A DNA stretch of 64,000 nt, taken from NCBI GenBank assembly GCA_965214285.1, contig OZ243946.1, positions 1,488,001-1,552,000 on the forward strand. The letters are read 5' to 3'. This DNA comes from G963422745 sp965214285 (GTDB lineage Bacteria > Actinomycetota > Acidimicrobiia > Acidimicrobiales > Aldehydirespiratoraceae). This document shows, piece after piece, positions 8,780 to 16,428 of the stretch. The notes beneath the pieces are model-generated. The model searched no databases. It was given only the letters and a program-made list of their open reading frames with translations, and was not told the DNA's origin. A program made the position numbers and the translations under genes. The number at the start of each line of letters is the position of its first letter. The first letter of the stretch is position 1.

Positions 8780-9693
8780 CAGAGGCTCACGGCGTCCACG
8801 AGAGGGAACTTGGCGGGCTCGTCGGTGTCGTCCATCGAGCCCAGGCGCGGCACCGCGGCCAGCAGCGCCTTGGTGTAGGCATGGCGGGGCTCGGCGAAGA
8901 TCTGGTGCACCGAGCCCTGCTCCACCACACGCGAGTCCTTCATCACCACCACCCGGTCGGCGATCTCGGCCACCACGCCCATGTCGTGGGTGATCATGAT
9001 CACAGCCGTGCCGGTCTCGGTCTGGAGGTCGCCGACGAGGCGCAGGATCTGGGCCTGGATGGTCACGTCGAGCGCCGTGGTCGGCTCGTCGCAGATCAGC
9101 ACCTTGGGGCTGAGCACCAGCGCCTGGGCGATCATCACCCGCTGGCGCATCCCGCCCGACATCTCGTGGGGGTACTGACCGAGGCGCTTCTCGGGCTCGG
9201 GGATGCGCACCTTGCGCAGCATCTCCAGCGCCATCGCACTGGCCTCGCTGCGGTCGACGTCGGCATGGGCGCGCACGGCCTCGGTGATCTGGCTCTTCAC
9301 GGAGAACACCGGGTTGAGCGAGGTGAGCGGCTCCTGGAAGATCATCGAGATCACGCTGCCTCGGATGTCGCGCAGGCGCGCCTCGCTCTCGGCGACGAGG
9401 TCGACGACGGGCTCGCCGGGCCGGGCCAGCTCGACGCTGCCCGAGACGATGCGGCCCCGCGTGCCGATCTCCACCAGGCGCATGATCGACAGGGCGGTGA
9501 CGCTCTTGCCCGAGCCCGACTCGCCCACGACGGCCAGCGTCTCGCCGGCGAACAGGTCAAAGGACACGTCCTGAACCGCGGGGAACGTCCCGAAGCGAAC
9601 GCTCAGATCCCGTACCGACAGCAGCGGGCGCGTCCCGGCGCCAGGCTCGGCCGTGGCATCCCCGGCGTCGGTCGGCGGCTGCTCGGCGGCCAT
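8779..9693 (-). CDS. Dipeptide/oligopeptide-type ABC transporter ATPase (DppD/OppD-like)
   Basis: A 304-residue ATPase. The start at 9693 overlaps the preceding permease stop by one base (TGATG); longer open frames upstream only read through the permease gene. It has Walker A GESGSGKS, signature MSGGMRQRVMIAQAL, Walker B LICDEPTTALD and the C-terminal peptide-transporter extension RHAYTKALLAAVP. With the DppF-like partner it would form the heterodimeric motor of the importer. About 24 low-complexity residues precede the ATPase domain. Confidence 0.92.
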   Translation of the reverse strand: MAAEQPPTDAGDATAEPGAGTRPLLSVRDLSVRFGTFPAVQDVSFDLFAGETLAVVGESGSGKSVTALSIMRLVEIGTRGRIVSGSVELARPGEPVVDLVAESEARLRDIRGSVISMIFQEPLTSLNPVFSVKSQITEAVRAHADVDRSEASAMALEMLRKVRIPEPEKRLGQYPHEMSGGMRQRVMIAQALVLSPKVLICDEPTTALDVTIQAQILRLVGDLQTETGTAVIMITHDMGVVAEIADRVVVMKDSRVVEQGSVHQIFAEPRHAYTKALLAAVPRLGSMDDTDEPAKFPLVDAVSL

Positions 9694-10616
9694 CAGCGCT
9701 CCCGGAGCTTGGGGTTGAAGGCGTCGTTGAGGCCGTCGCCGACCAGCGAGATCGCCAGCACCGTCAAGAAGATGGCGAAGCCGGGGAACATGACCGCCCA
9801 CGGGGTGACCAGGATGTAGGGGCGGCTGTTGCCCAGCATCAGCCCCCAGGTGACCACGTTGGGGTCGCCCAGCCCCAAAAACGACAGCCCCGCCTCGAAC
9901 AAGATGGCGGCGCCGATCACCAGCGTGGTGCTCACGATCAGGGTGGGCGCGGCGTTGGGCAGGATGATGCGGGTCATGATCCGCAGGTCGCCCGCACCCA
10001 TGGCCCGCGCCGACTTCACGTATTCGAGGTTGCGCAGGCGCAGGAACTCGGCCCGTGAGAGCCGCGCCGTCTGCGGCCAGGCGACCAGGGCGATGGCGAT
10101 GATCACGTACTGCACCTTGGGACCCCACAGGGTGAGGATCACCATCGAGAACAAGATGGCCGGCAGCACCTGGAAGAGCTCGGTGATGCGCATCAGCACG
10201 GCCTCGACCTTGCCGCCGTAGTAGCCCGACGGCGCGCCGATGGCCAGCCCGATCAGCACCGTCATCAGCCCCGCGGAGAGGGCGATGAGCAGGGTGACCC
10301 TGCCGCCGTTGACCATGCCCGCCCACACGTCTCGGCCCAGGTAGTCCGAGCCCAGCAGGAGATCGGAGTCCTGAGGCGAGAGGCGGGGCCGGGTGACCAC
10401 CTTGAACGGGTCGGTCCGGTGGATCATCGGGCCCAGCACCGACAGCGCCACGATCGCCGCCAGCAGTCCAAGCCCCGCGACGGCAGCCCAGTTGCGCCGG
10501 AACATGTGCCAGGCCTCCCCGGCAGGCGAGCGGGCGGGCTCGGCGCTCGGCTCCTCGCCCGGCGCGGCCGCGACCGGCCCGGCGGCGCTCGGCTCGGCGC
10601 TCGGCTCGTCGCTCAT
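9693..10616 (-). CDS. Dipeptide/oligopeptide-type ABC transporter permease (DppC/OppC-like)
   Basis: A 307-residue permease with an N-terminal cytoplasmic tail containing an imperfect EPSAEPSA repeat. A first membrane segment (WAAVAGLGLLAAIVALSVL) leads to the OppC-type N-terminal domain and the GSDYLGRDVWAGMVNGGR motif. Five more membrane segments form the transport domain, with an EAA loop around EYVKSARAMGAGDLRIM. It is tightly spaced with its neighbours, 10 bases after the other permease gene. Confidence 0.92.
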   Translation of the reverse strand: MSDEPSAEPSAAGPVAAAPGEEPSAEPARSPAGEAWHMFRRNWAAVAGLGLLAAIVALSVLGPMIHRTDPFKVVTRPRLSPQDSDLLLGSDYLGRDVWAGMVNGGRVTLLIALSAGLMTVLIGLAIGAPSGYYGGKVEAVLMRITELFQVLPAILFSMVILTLWGPKVQYVIIAIALVAWPQTARLSRAEFLRLRNLEYVKSARAMGAGDLRIMTRIILPNAAPTLIVSTTLVIGAAILFEAGLSFLGLGDPNVVTWGLMLGNSRPYILVTPWAVMFPGFAIFLTVLAISLVGDGLNDAFNPKLRER

Positions 10617-10626
10617 GGCTTGGCGC

Positions 10627-11643
10627 TCATGTTCGGCCGAACCTGATGCGGGGATCGATCAGCCGGTACGACAGGTCGGTGAGCAGGTTGACCGCGATCA
10701 CGACCATGGTGGACACGATCAGCACGCCCAGCAGGATCGGGGCGTCGCGGGTCAGCACCGCCTCGAAGGCCAGCGTGCCCATGCCCGGCCAGTTGAAGAC
10801 CACCTCCACGAGCACCGCCCCCGACAGCAGCTGCGAGAACTGCAGGCCGGCGATGGTGACCACCGGGATCACGGCGTTGCGCAGGGCGTGCTTGTAGATG
10901 ACCGCCCGCTCGCGCAGGCCCTTGGCCCGGGCGGTGCGCACGTAGTCGCTGCCGAGCACCTCCAGCATGGAGGCGCGGGCGATGCGCGAGTACTGGGCCA
11001 GGTACAAGAACCCGAGCGTGAAGGCGGGCAGCACCAGGTGGCGGAAGGTGTCCCACTGGCGGTTGAGGAAGCTGTCGTTCTCGAGCACCAGCGAGCTCAT
11101 CCCCTGGGTCGGCAGGATCGGCCACCAGAGGCTGAACATCAGCAGCAGCATGATGCCGGTCCAGAACACCGGGGCGCTGAAGCCGAACAGCGACATCGCG
11201 GTCACGAAATGGCTCGACAGCTTGGTGGGCCGCTGGGCCGCGTAGATCCCGAGCAGGGTGCCGCCGAGCACCGCCAGCAGCAGCGCCGTGCCGGTGAGCA
11301 GCAGCGTGGGCCAGAGCCTGTCGAGCACGTGGTCGATCACCGGCGTCTGGTACTGGTAGGAGTCGCCGAAGTCGCCCGTGAACACCCCCAGGGTGTAGTC
11401 GGCGAGCTGCACGTGGTAGGGCCGGTCCAGCCCGCGGTCTGAGCGGATCTGCTCGATGAACGCCTCGTCGCCACCGCCCGAGAGGCTGTTGATGACCTCT
11501 GCGGCGTCGCCGGGGGCCAGATGCAGCAGCGTGAAGCCGACGACGATGACGGCCACGAGCAGGCCCAGTGCATGGCCGACCCGGGTGATGATCACCCGGG
11601 CCGGCCGCGCCAGGCCCGTTCTCGTGGCTGGCTCGGTCGTCAC
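10627..11643 (-). CDS. Dipeptide/oligopeptide-type ABC transporter permease (DppB/OppB-like)
   Basis: A 338-residue permease with six predicted membrane segments, the first at about 25-45 (LGLLVAVIVVGFTLLHLAPGD), and the EAA loop around SDYVRTARAKGLRERAV. It starts with GTG at 11643. The DppB-type N-terminal domain, ending in the LAPGD motif, supports the assignment. It follows the solute-binding protein gene after 52 bases. Codons for RVIITRV create a 19-base palindrome at 11581-11599 inside the gene. Confidence 0.92.
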   Translation of the reverse strand: MTTEPATRTGLARPARVIITRVGHALGLLVAVIVVGFTLLHLAPGDAAEVINSLSGGGDEAFIEQIRSDRGLDRPYHVQLADYTLGVFTGDFGDSYQYQTPVIDHVLDRLWPTLLLTGTALLLAVLGGTLLGIYAAQRPTKLSSHFVTAMSLFGFSAPVFWTGIMLLLMFSLWWPILPTQGMSSLVLENDSFLNRQWDTFRHLVLPAFTLGFLYLAQYSRIARASMLEVLGSDYVRTARAKGLRERAVIYKHALRNAVIPVVTIAGLQFSQLLSGAVLVEVVFNWPGMGTLAFEAVLTRDAPILLGVLIVSTMVVIAVNLLTDLSYRLIDPRIRFGRT

Positions 11644-11695
11644 GGCGCTGCCGTCAGGCCCCTGTTCGTGCTCGGGCGCTCAGGCAGGCCGGCCG

Positions 11696-13423
11696 TCAGC
11701 TCTCGGCCAGCCACACCTCGTGCAAGGGCGACATCGACCCCCAGATCGTGAGCGGCGGGTTCTGCACCGCGGCCGTGTTGTACACGGTGTTGGTGGGCAG
11801 CGTCTCGATCCAGTGGAACGGCAGATCCTCGGCCAGCACGGCCTGGATCGCCTTGTACTTCTCGATGCGTGCGTCGATGTCGGTCTCGGCGCCGGCGTCG
11901 AGCATCATCGCCTCGAGCTCCGGGTTGACGTAGGCCGAGTTGTTGGTGAACGGCACCGGCAGGATGTTGGCCTCCAGGAAGGCGCGGTGAACGCCGATGA
12001 CGGGATCGGCCCACATGAACAGGAGGTTCATGGTGATGTCGTACTCGCGGCCCGCGAGGTAGCCGAGCCAGGTCGGGAAGTCCGGCGAGGCCCGCAGCTC
12101 GATGTCGATGCCCACCTCGTCGAGCGCCGACTTGGCGTACTCGGCGACCACGCGCTGGTAGTCGTCTGCTGTGGGGATGGCGTCGAAGGTCAGGCTGATG
12201 CCGCGCCGGCCGTCGTCGTCGGCCGGATAGCCGGCCTCGTCGAGCAGCTCGGCGGACCGCTGCGGGTCGAACTCGTAGCCCTCCATGTCGGGGTCGTAGT
12301 AGGGGCTGCCGGGATGGATCGGCGACTTGGCGCGGAAGGGCAGGCCGCCGTGCAGCTCGTTGATGATGAAGTCCTTGTCGATGGCGTAGGCGATGGCCTG
12401 GCGCACCAGCTTGTTCGACAGCACCTCGTCCTCGAGGTTGAACTGCATGGAAACCACCGCGCCGATGCCCTCGAGTCCCTGCGGGGTGACCGAGAGGCTG
12501 TCGATCCCGTTGACCCGCTGCAGGTCGGCCACGCCCTGGACGTTGCCGAGCAGGATCTCGCCGTTCTCCATCTCGGTGATCAGGGCGTCCGCGGCCGGTC
12601 GCACGGCCATCACGATCTCGTCGAGATAGGGCCGGCCCTCAAAGAAGTCCTCGTTGGCCTCCAGGCGGATGACCCCGTCGGTGGTGTCGAACTCGGCCAG
12701 CTTGAACGGCCCGGAGCCCACCAGCTCGCCTGGCGTGTTGTTGCAGGTGCAGTCGCGGATGTTCTCGACCTCGCCGTAGACGTGCTCCGGGAAGATCGGC
12801 AGCAGGCCCGGCGACATGGCGATGAGGATCGCCGGGTGCGTTCTTTCGAGGCTGATCACGACCGTGTGCGGGTCGGAGGAGTCGACCTCGGTCACCGAGT
12901 CGAACATCGGCTTGAACGGATGCTGCGCTTGGTTCATGGCGATCGAGAAGGCCACGTCGTGGGACTCGACCGGCTCGCCGTCGTGGAAGACCGCGTCGGT
13001 GTTGAGGTGCAGGGTCAGGGTCAGGCCGTCGTCGCTGAACTCCCAGCTGTCGGCCAGGTACGGCACCGGGTTCCAGTTCTCGTCGAAGCGCAGCGGGCTG
13101 GCGAAGAGCTGGCTGCCGGTGGTGTTGGGCGCGGTGCCCGAGGCGATGTTGCCGTTGAAGTGCTGCGGCAGGGTCTGCACCGCCATGACCAGCGTGCCGC
13201 CCGTGACCGGGCCGGCCTCCTCGGGCTCTGGCTCAGGCTCGTCGCCTTCGTCGCCGGCATCGTCGTCCATCTGGTTGAGGTCGGCAGGCACCTCTTCCAG
13301 CTCAGGCTGTTCGGCGGCGTCGTTGCCTTCGTCCGCGCTGTCGTCGTCGCCTCCGCAGGAAGCGGCGAGCAGAGCGAACACGGCGAGCAGAGCCGCCCAC
13401 ATGAGAATCAGTTGCTTGCGCAA
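11696..13423 (-). CDS. Solute-binding lipoprotein of the dipeptide-type ABC importer (SBP_bac_5)
   Basis: A 575-residue family-5 solute receptor. I place the start at a TTG (13423), because it is 8 bases after AAAGG and gives a compact lipoprotein signal: RKQ, a hydrophobic core, then lipobox LAASC with Cys23. The longer open frame would put 29 residues ahead of the signal. A very acidic linker (about 25-65) joins the lipid anchor to the receptor domain, which begins near GGTLVMAVQTLPQHF. The family binds peptides, nickel or assorted amides, so the ligand is unknown. The flanking amidohydrolases suggest an amide-containing compound. Confidence 0.9.
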   Translation of the reverse strand: MRKQLILMWAALLAVFALLAASCGGDDDSADEGNDAAEQPELEEVPADLNQMDDDAGDEGDEPEPEPEEAGPVTGGTLVMAVQTLPQHFNGNIASGTAPNTTGSQLFASPLRFDENWNPVPYLADSWEFSDDGLTLTLHLNTDAVFHDGEPVESHDVAFSIAMNQAQHPFKPMFDSVTEVDSSDPHTVVISLERTHPAILIAMSPGLLPIFPEHVYGEVENIRDCTCNNTPGELVGSGPFKLAEFDTTDGVIRLEANEDFFEGRPYLDEIVMAVRPAADALITEMENGEILLGNVQGVADLQRVNGIDSLSVTPQGLEGIGAVVSMQFNLEDEVLSNKLVRQAIAYAIDKDFIINELHGGLPFRAKSPIHPGSPYYDPDMEGYEFDPQRSAELLDEAGYPADDDGRRGISLTFDAIPTADDYQRVVAEYAKSALDEVGIDIELRASPDFPTWLGYLAGREYDITMNLLFMWADPVIGVHRAFLEANILPVPFTNNSAYVNPELEAMMLDAGAETDIDARIEKYKAIQAVLAEDLPFHWIETLPTNTVYNTAAVQNPPLTIWGSMSPLHEVWLAES

Positions 13424-13487
13424 AGTCGGTACCTTTCGGGTTGGTTGCAGTCGGGTGCTGTGCAGACGGCCATCGCCTGCCGGCGGC

Positions 13488-13544
13488 AAGCTAGTCAAGG
13501 CCTGTGACACACACCAAGTCCGGTGTCGGGCCTGGGTGTGTCAC
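13488..13544 (-). promoter_or_regulatory. Candidate promoter and inverted repeat before the importer genes
   Basis: Read on the minus strand, TTGGTG (13512-13517) and TAGCTT (13488-13493) are separated by 18 bases and lie 65 bases before the TTG start of the solute receptor. A perfect 9-base inverted repeat, GTGACACAC at 13504-13512 and its complement at 13536-13544, overlaps the spacer and -35 of this promoter. It could be an operator, or a hairpin terminator/attenuator after the COG0523 gene. No U-run follows, so I favour an operator. Confidence 0.4.
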
Positions 13545-13605
13545 TGCTCGGGGGCGGAGTCGGCCCGGCCTCGGCGGCCCCTGGGTTTGCTGCTGCTTGG
13601 TCCCT

Positions 13606-14628
13606 CTAGGCGGCGGTCCCGGTCTGTGGGGCGCTGCGGGTGATCACCACCAGCGAGCCCAGACGGGCCGGCGCCACAGAGGCATGGCCGATCGTGATGC
13701 GCCGGCCCGCAGCCTGCACCAGCACCGGCCCCTGTGGCGTGGCCACGAAGCCCTTGGCCCGCAGCAGCCCCTCGGTGCCGCGCAGCCGGTCCGCCAGGCC
13801 TGCGGGATCGACCGGCCCGTCGAAGGTCCACAGCTCGGTGTGCACCGCCGGCAGCGGGGCCAGGGCCGGCGGCGGGTACGCCGCAGGCAGAGGCGACGGG
13901 GCCGGCTGCGGCGCGTCTTGCGGTGCGGGCTGAGGACCGCGCAGCGCGCCTGCGATCAGCGCCGCAGTCCAGCCCGGCGTGTCGTCAGCAGCCACCACAG
14001 GCCCCGCGCAGATCTCCTGAACCGTGGCCGTGGCCGCCTCGGCGCGGGTGTCGTCGACGGTGTCGAGCTTGGAGAGCACCGCCAGGTCGCAGGCCTCGAT
14101 CTGGGTGCGCGCCAGCGTGCCGTAGACCGGATCGGCGAGACGCAGCGCGATGTCCGCGGCGTCGACCACGGTGATCACCGCATCGAGGGGCACCACCGCA
14201 GGGTCGCCGTAGCGCGCCGGGCGCGACGGGTCGGCCACGCCGCTGGCCTCCAGCACGATCCGCTCGGGCCGGGGATCGCCGAGGGCCAGGTCGCGCAGGG
14301 TGATCGCCAGGCTGGCGCCGATCGAGCAGCACACGCAGCCGTTGGTGAGCTCGATCACGTCCTCGCTCGCCGCGGCGATGAGGTCGCGGTCGATGTTGAC
14401 CTCGCCGATGTCGTTGACGATCACGGCGGTGCGCTCGCTGGTCTCGGCCAGCAGCCGGTTGAGCAGCGTGGTCTTGCCCGCGCCCAGCCAGCCGCCCAGC
14501 ACCACGAAGGGAATCGGCGCGGCGGCCGTGCCCTGCAAGGATTTCGTGCTTGCAGCAGCCCACGGCGCAGATTTCGTGCTCGGCGCGGCCGCCGGGCCCG
14601 CAGACGAGGTGCCCGCAGCAGTGCTCAC
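13606..14628 (-). CDS. COG0523/CobW-family metallochaperone GTPase
   Basis: A 340-residue G3E-family GTPase that loads metal onto client enzymes. Walker A GGWLGAGKT is at 45-53, the metal-binding CxCC motif (NGCVCC) uses Cys98, Cys100 and Cys101, and the base-recognition motif is SKLD (185-188) in place of NKxD. A CobW C-terminal domain follows after a Pro/Ala-rich linker (about 235-265). The GTG start overlaps the amidohydrolase stop as GTGA, so the two are translationally coupled. That points to the amidohydrolase as client, probably for zinc. The first 38 residues are low complexity with a doubled STKS motif, encoded by a 30-base repeat of GATTTCGTGCT (14540, 14570). Confidence 0.88.
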   Translation of the reverse strand: MSTAAGTSSAGPAAAPSTKSAPWAAASTKSLQGTAAAPIPFVVLGGWLGAGKTTLLNRLLAETSERTAVIVNDIGEVNIDRDLIAAASEDVIELTNGCVCCSIGASLAITLRDLALGDPRPERIVLEASGVADPSRPARYGDPAVVPLDAVITVVDAADIALRLADPVYGTLARTQIEACDLAVLSKLDTVDDTRAEAATATVQEICAGPVVAADDTPGWTAALIAGALRGPQPAPQDAPQPAPSPLPAAYPPPALAPLPAVHTELWTFDGPVDPAGLADRLRGTEGLLRAKGFVATPQGPVLVQAAGRRITIGHASVAPARLGSLVVITRSAPQTGTAA

Positions 14629-16337
14629 AGCGGACAGGCCCGCCCGCCGACGATCGTGGCCACGATCGGGATCTCCGACAGCGCCTCGGCGCCGACCTCT
14701 ACGGGATCGGCGCCCAGCACGGTCATGTCGGCAAGCTTGCCCGAGGCCAGCGAGCCGATCTCGTGGTCGAGGCGAAGCTGGTGGGCGGCCTCGATGGTCA
14801 CGGCCCGCAGCGCGCCCTGCAGCGACATCCGCTCGGGCTCGCCCAGCACCGTGCCGCCGCGGGTGCGGCGGGTGGCGACCGCCTGGGCCGCCAGCAGCGG
14901 CGCTACCGGCCCCATCGGCAGGTCCGAGTGCAGCGAGATGCTCAGCCCCGCACGCTCCGCGGCGCCCAGCCGCGTCATCAGCGAAGCCCGCTCGTGGCCC
15001 AGCCACTCGTCGCCGAAGCGGTCGCCGAACTGGTGCAGGTAATAGCCGTTGGCCGACACCGCCACCCCGAGCGCCTTCATGCGCCGGATCTGGGCCTGGG
15101 TGGAGACGCCGAAATGGTGCAGCGTCGTGCGGTGATCGAAGCGCGGCCTGCGGTGCAGCAGCGCCTCGACCGCATCGAGCGAGGCCCCGACGCCGACATC
15201 GCCGTTGCAGTGGATGTGGATGTCGTATCCCGCCTCCCACCACGGCTCCATGTGGGCGACGAGCCGGCCGGGCTCGGTGAGCCAGGCGCCTTGGTGGCCG
15301 TCGATGTAGCCGGGCGGGCCGAGCACCATGAGCTGGGCGATGAAGGCGCCGTCGGCTAAGAACTTGGCGGCCTTGACGAAGCTGATGCGTTCGCTCGCCC
15401 GCTCGGCTGCCTGGGCGGTGAAGCTCTCGAGGCCGGCCATGGTGTCGGTCGCCCACATGCGCTTGGCCGCCGCGATCTGCGGCATCAGATAGATCCTGAA
15501 CGGCGTGTCGGCTGAGCCCATGGCCGTCTGGTAGGCGGCGTAGTCGTCGTGGTAGTCGCCGATCCCGAAGCCGGCGTCGGCGATGGCGGTGACCCCGCCG
15601 GCATGCACCAGGGCGCGCACGTCGTGCAGTGCGCTGACGTAGCTGTCGCCGGCGAGCAGGTGCGGCACGAGGGTCTGCATCGCCCAGACCATGCCGCTCT
15701 CGAACATCGCGCCCCGTTCGAGGTCGATGTGGGGGTCCCAGCGGGCGCCCTCGGCGGCGTCGCACCAGGCCAGCCCGGCGCTGTTGGCGCGCACCTCGTG
15801 AAACGAGCGCTGCCATGCCAGGATCGGCCGCGACCCGCTGATCGCATCGAGATCGGCCCGCACGACGTCGCCGTGGTACTGGGCGTGGTAGCCGAAGACC
15901 ACCAGAGGGTCGTCTGCGGGGCGGGCCTGATGCAGCGCGGCGAGACGGGCCAGGAACTCGCCGCGGCCGTCGGCTGCCTCCACCCTGCCTGCGGGCAGGT
16001 CCCAGGGCTCGGGCGGGATCCAGTCGCAGTTCAACAGGATCGCCATCAGGCTCGGGTGCAGGTGCGGGTCGATGAGCCCGGCGATGATCGTGTGCTCGGC
16101 GAAGCGGTCGTCGATGCGGTGGGGGTGACGGTCCAGCCAGGGCCGCAGCGAGCGCGGCGAGCCGACCTCCACGATGCGCCCGCCGCGTACCGCCACGGCG
16201 GTGGCCTGCGGCAGCGACTCGTCCATGGTGATGACCCGACGCGCCGTGAAGACGGCGATCTCGCCGCTGTCGCCGTTGTCGGCAGCGCCGGTCTCGGCCG
16301 GCTTGCCCTTCGTGCTCGCGTCGCCTGGGGTGCTCAT
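14625..16337 (-). CDS. Metal-dependent amidohydrolase, paralogue of the one at 6129-7784
   Basis: A 570-residue amidohydrolase-3 family protein. The first in-frame ATG after the divergent intergenic space is at 16337. A longer open frame would run 54 codons further into the region opposite the lhr start and is unlikely. The first 25 residues are polar and disordered. The core shows HxH at His92/His94 (PHLH), the IHCNGDV and HRTTLHHFG metal motifs, the SLHSDLP catalytic Asp region and the closing SLASGKLADMTVL. The architecture matches its paralogue step for step, but overall similarity looks moderate. It is first in the operon and overlaps the GTPase gene by 4 bases. Confidence 0.85.
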   Translation of the reverse strand: MSTPGDASTKGKPAETGAADNGDSGEIAVFTARRVITMDESLPQATAVAVRGGRIVEVGSPRSLRPWLDRHPHRIDDRFAEHTIIAGLIDPHLHPSLMAILLNCDWIPPEPWDLPAGRVEAADGRGEFLARLAALHQARPADDPLVVFGYHAQYHGDVVRADLDAISGSRPILAWQRSFHEVRANSAGLAWCDAAEGARWDPHIDLERGAMFESGMVWAMQTLVPHLLAGDSYVSALHDVRALVHAGGVTAIADAGFGIGDYHDDYAAYQTAMGSADTPFRIYLMPQIAAAKRMWATDTMAGLESFTAQAAERASERISFVKAAKFLADGAFIAQLMVLGPPGYIDGHQGAWLTEPGRLVAHMEPWWEAGYDIHIHCNGDVGVGASLDAVEALLHRRPRFDHRTTLHHFGVSTQAQIRRMKALGVAVSANGYYLHQFGDRFGDEWLGHERASLMTRLGAAERAGLSISLHSDLPMGPVAPLLAAQAVATRRTRGGTVLGEPERMSLQGALRAVTIEAAHQLRLDHEIGSLASGKLADMTVLGADPVEVGAEALSEIPIVATIVGGRACPL

Positions 16338-16416
16338 TGCTTCATGGTTGCACGGCCACGCTGTGTGCGAAGAGCGGGCGGGCACTGCGGCCCCGGTCCG
16401 TGTCACAGCCCCCGGG

Positions 16417-16422
16417 TAGGTT
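16417..16422 (+). promoter_or_regulatory. Leaderless -10 box of lhr
   Basis: TAGGTT lies 6 bases before the ATG of the helicase gene, so transcription should start at or next to the start codon. No Shine-Dalgarno is present. A -35 match is weak (CGGTCC, 17 bases upstream). Confidence 0.5.
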
Positions 16423-16428
16423 GCGCAC

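Noticed and set aside
11581..11599. A 19-base palindrome (CCGGGTGAT, its complement and one central base)
   Set aside because: It lies inside the DppB-type permease gene and is explained by the codons for RVIITRV; no promoter is near.
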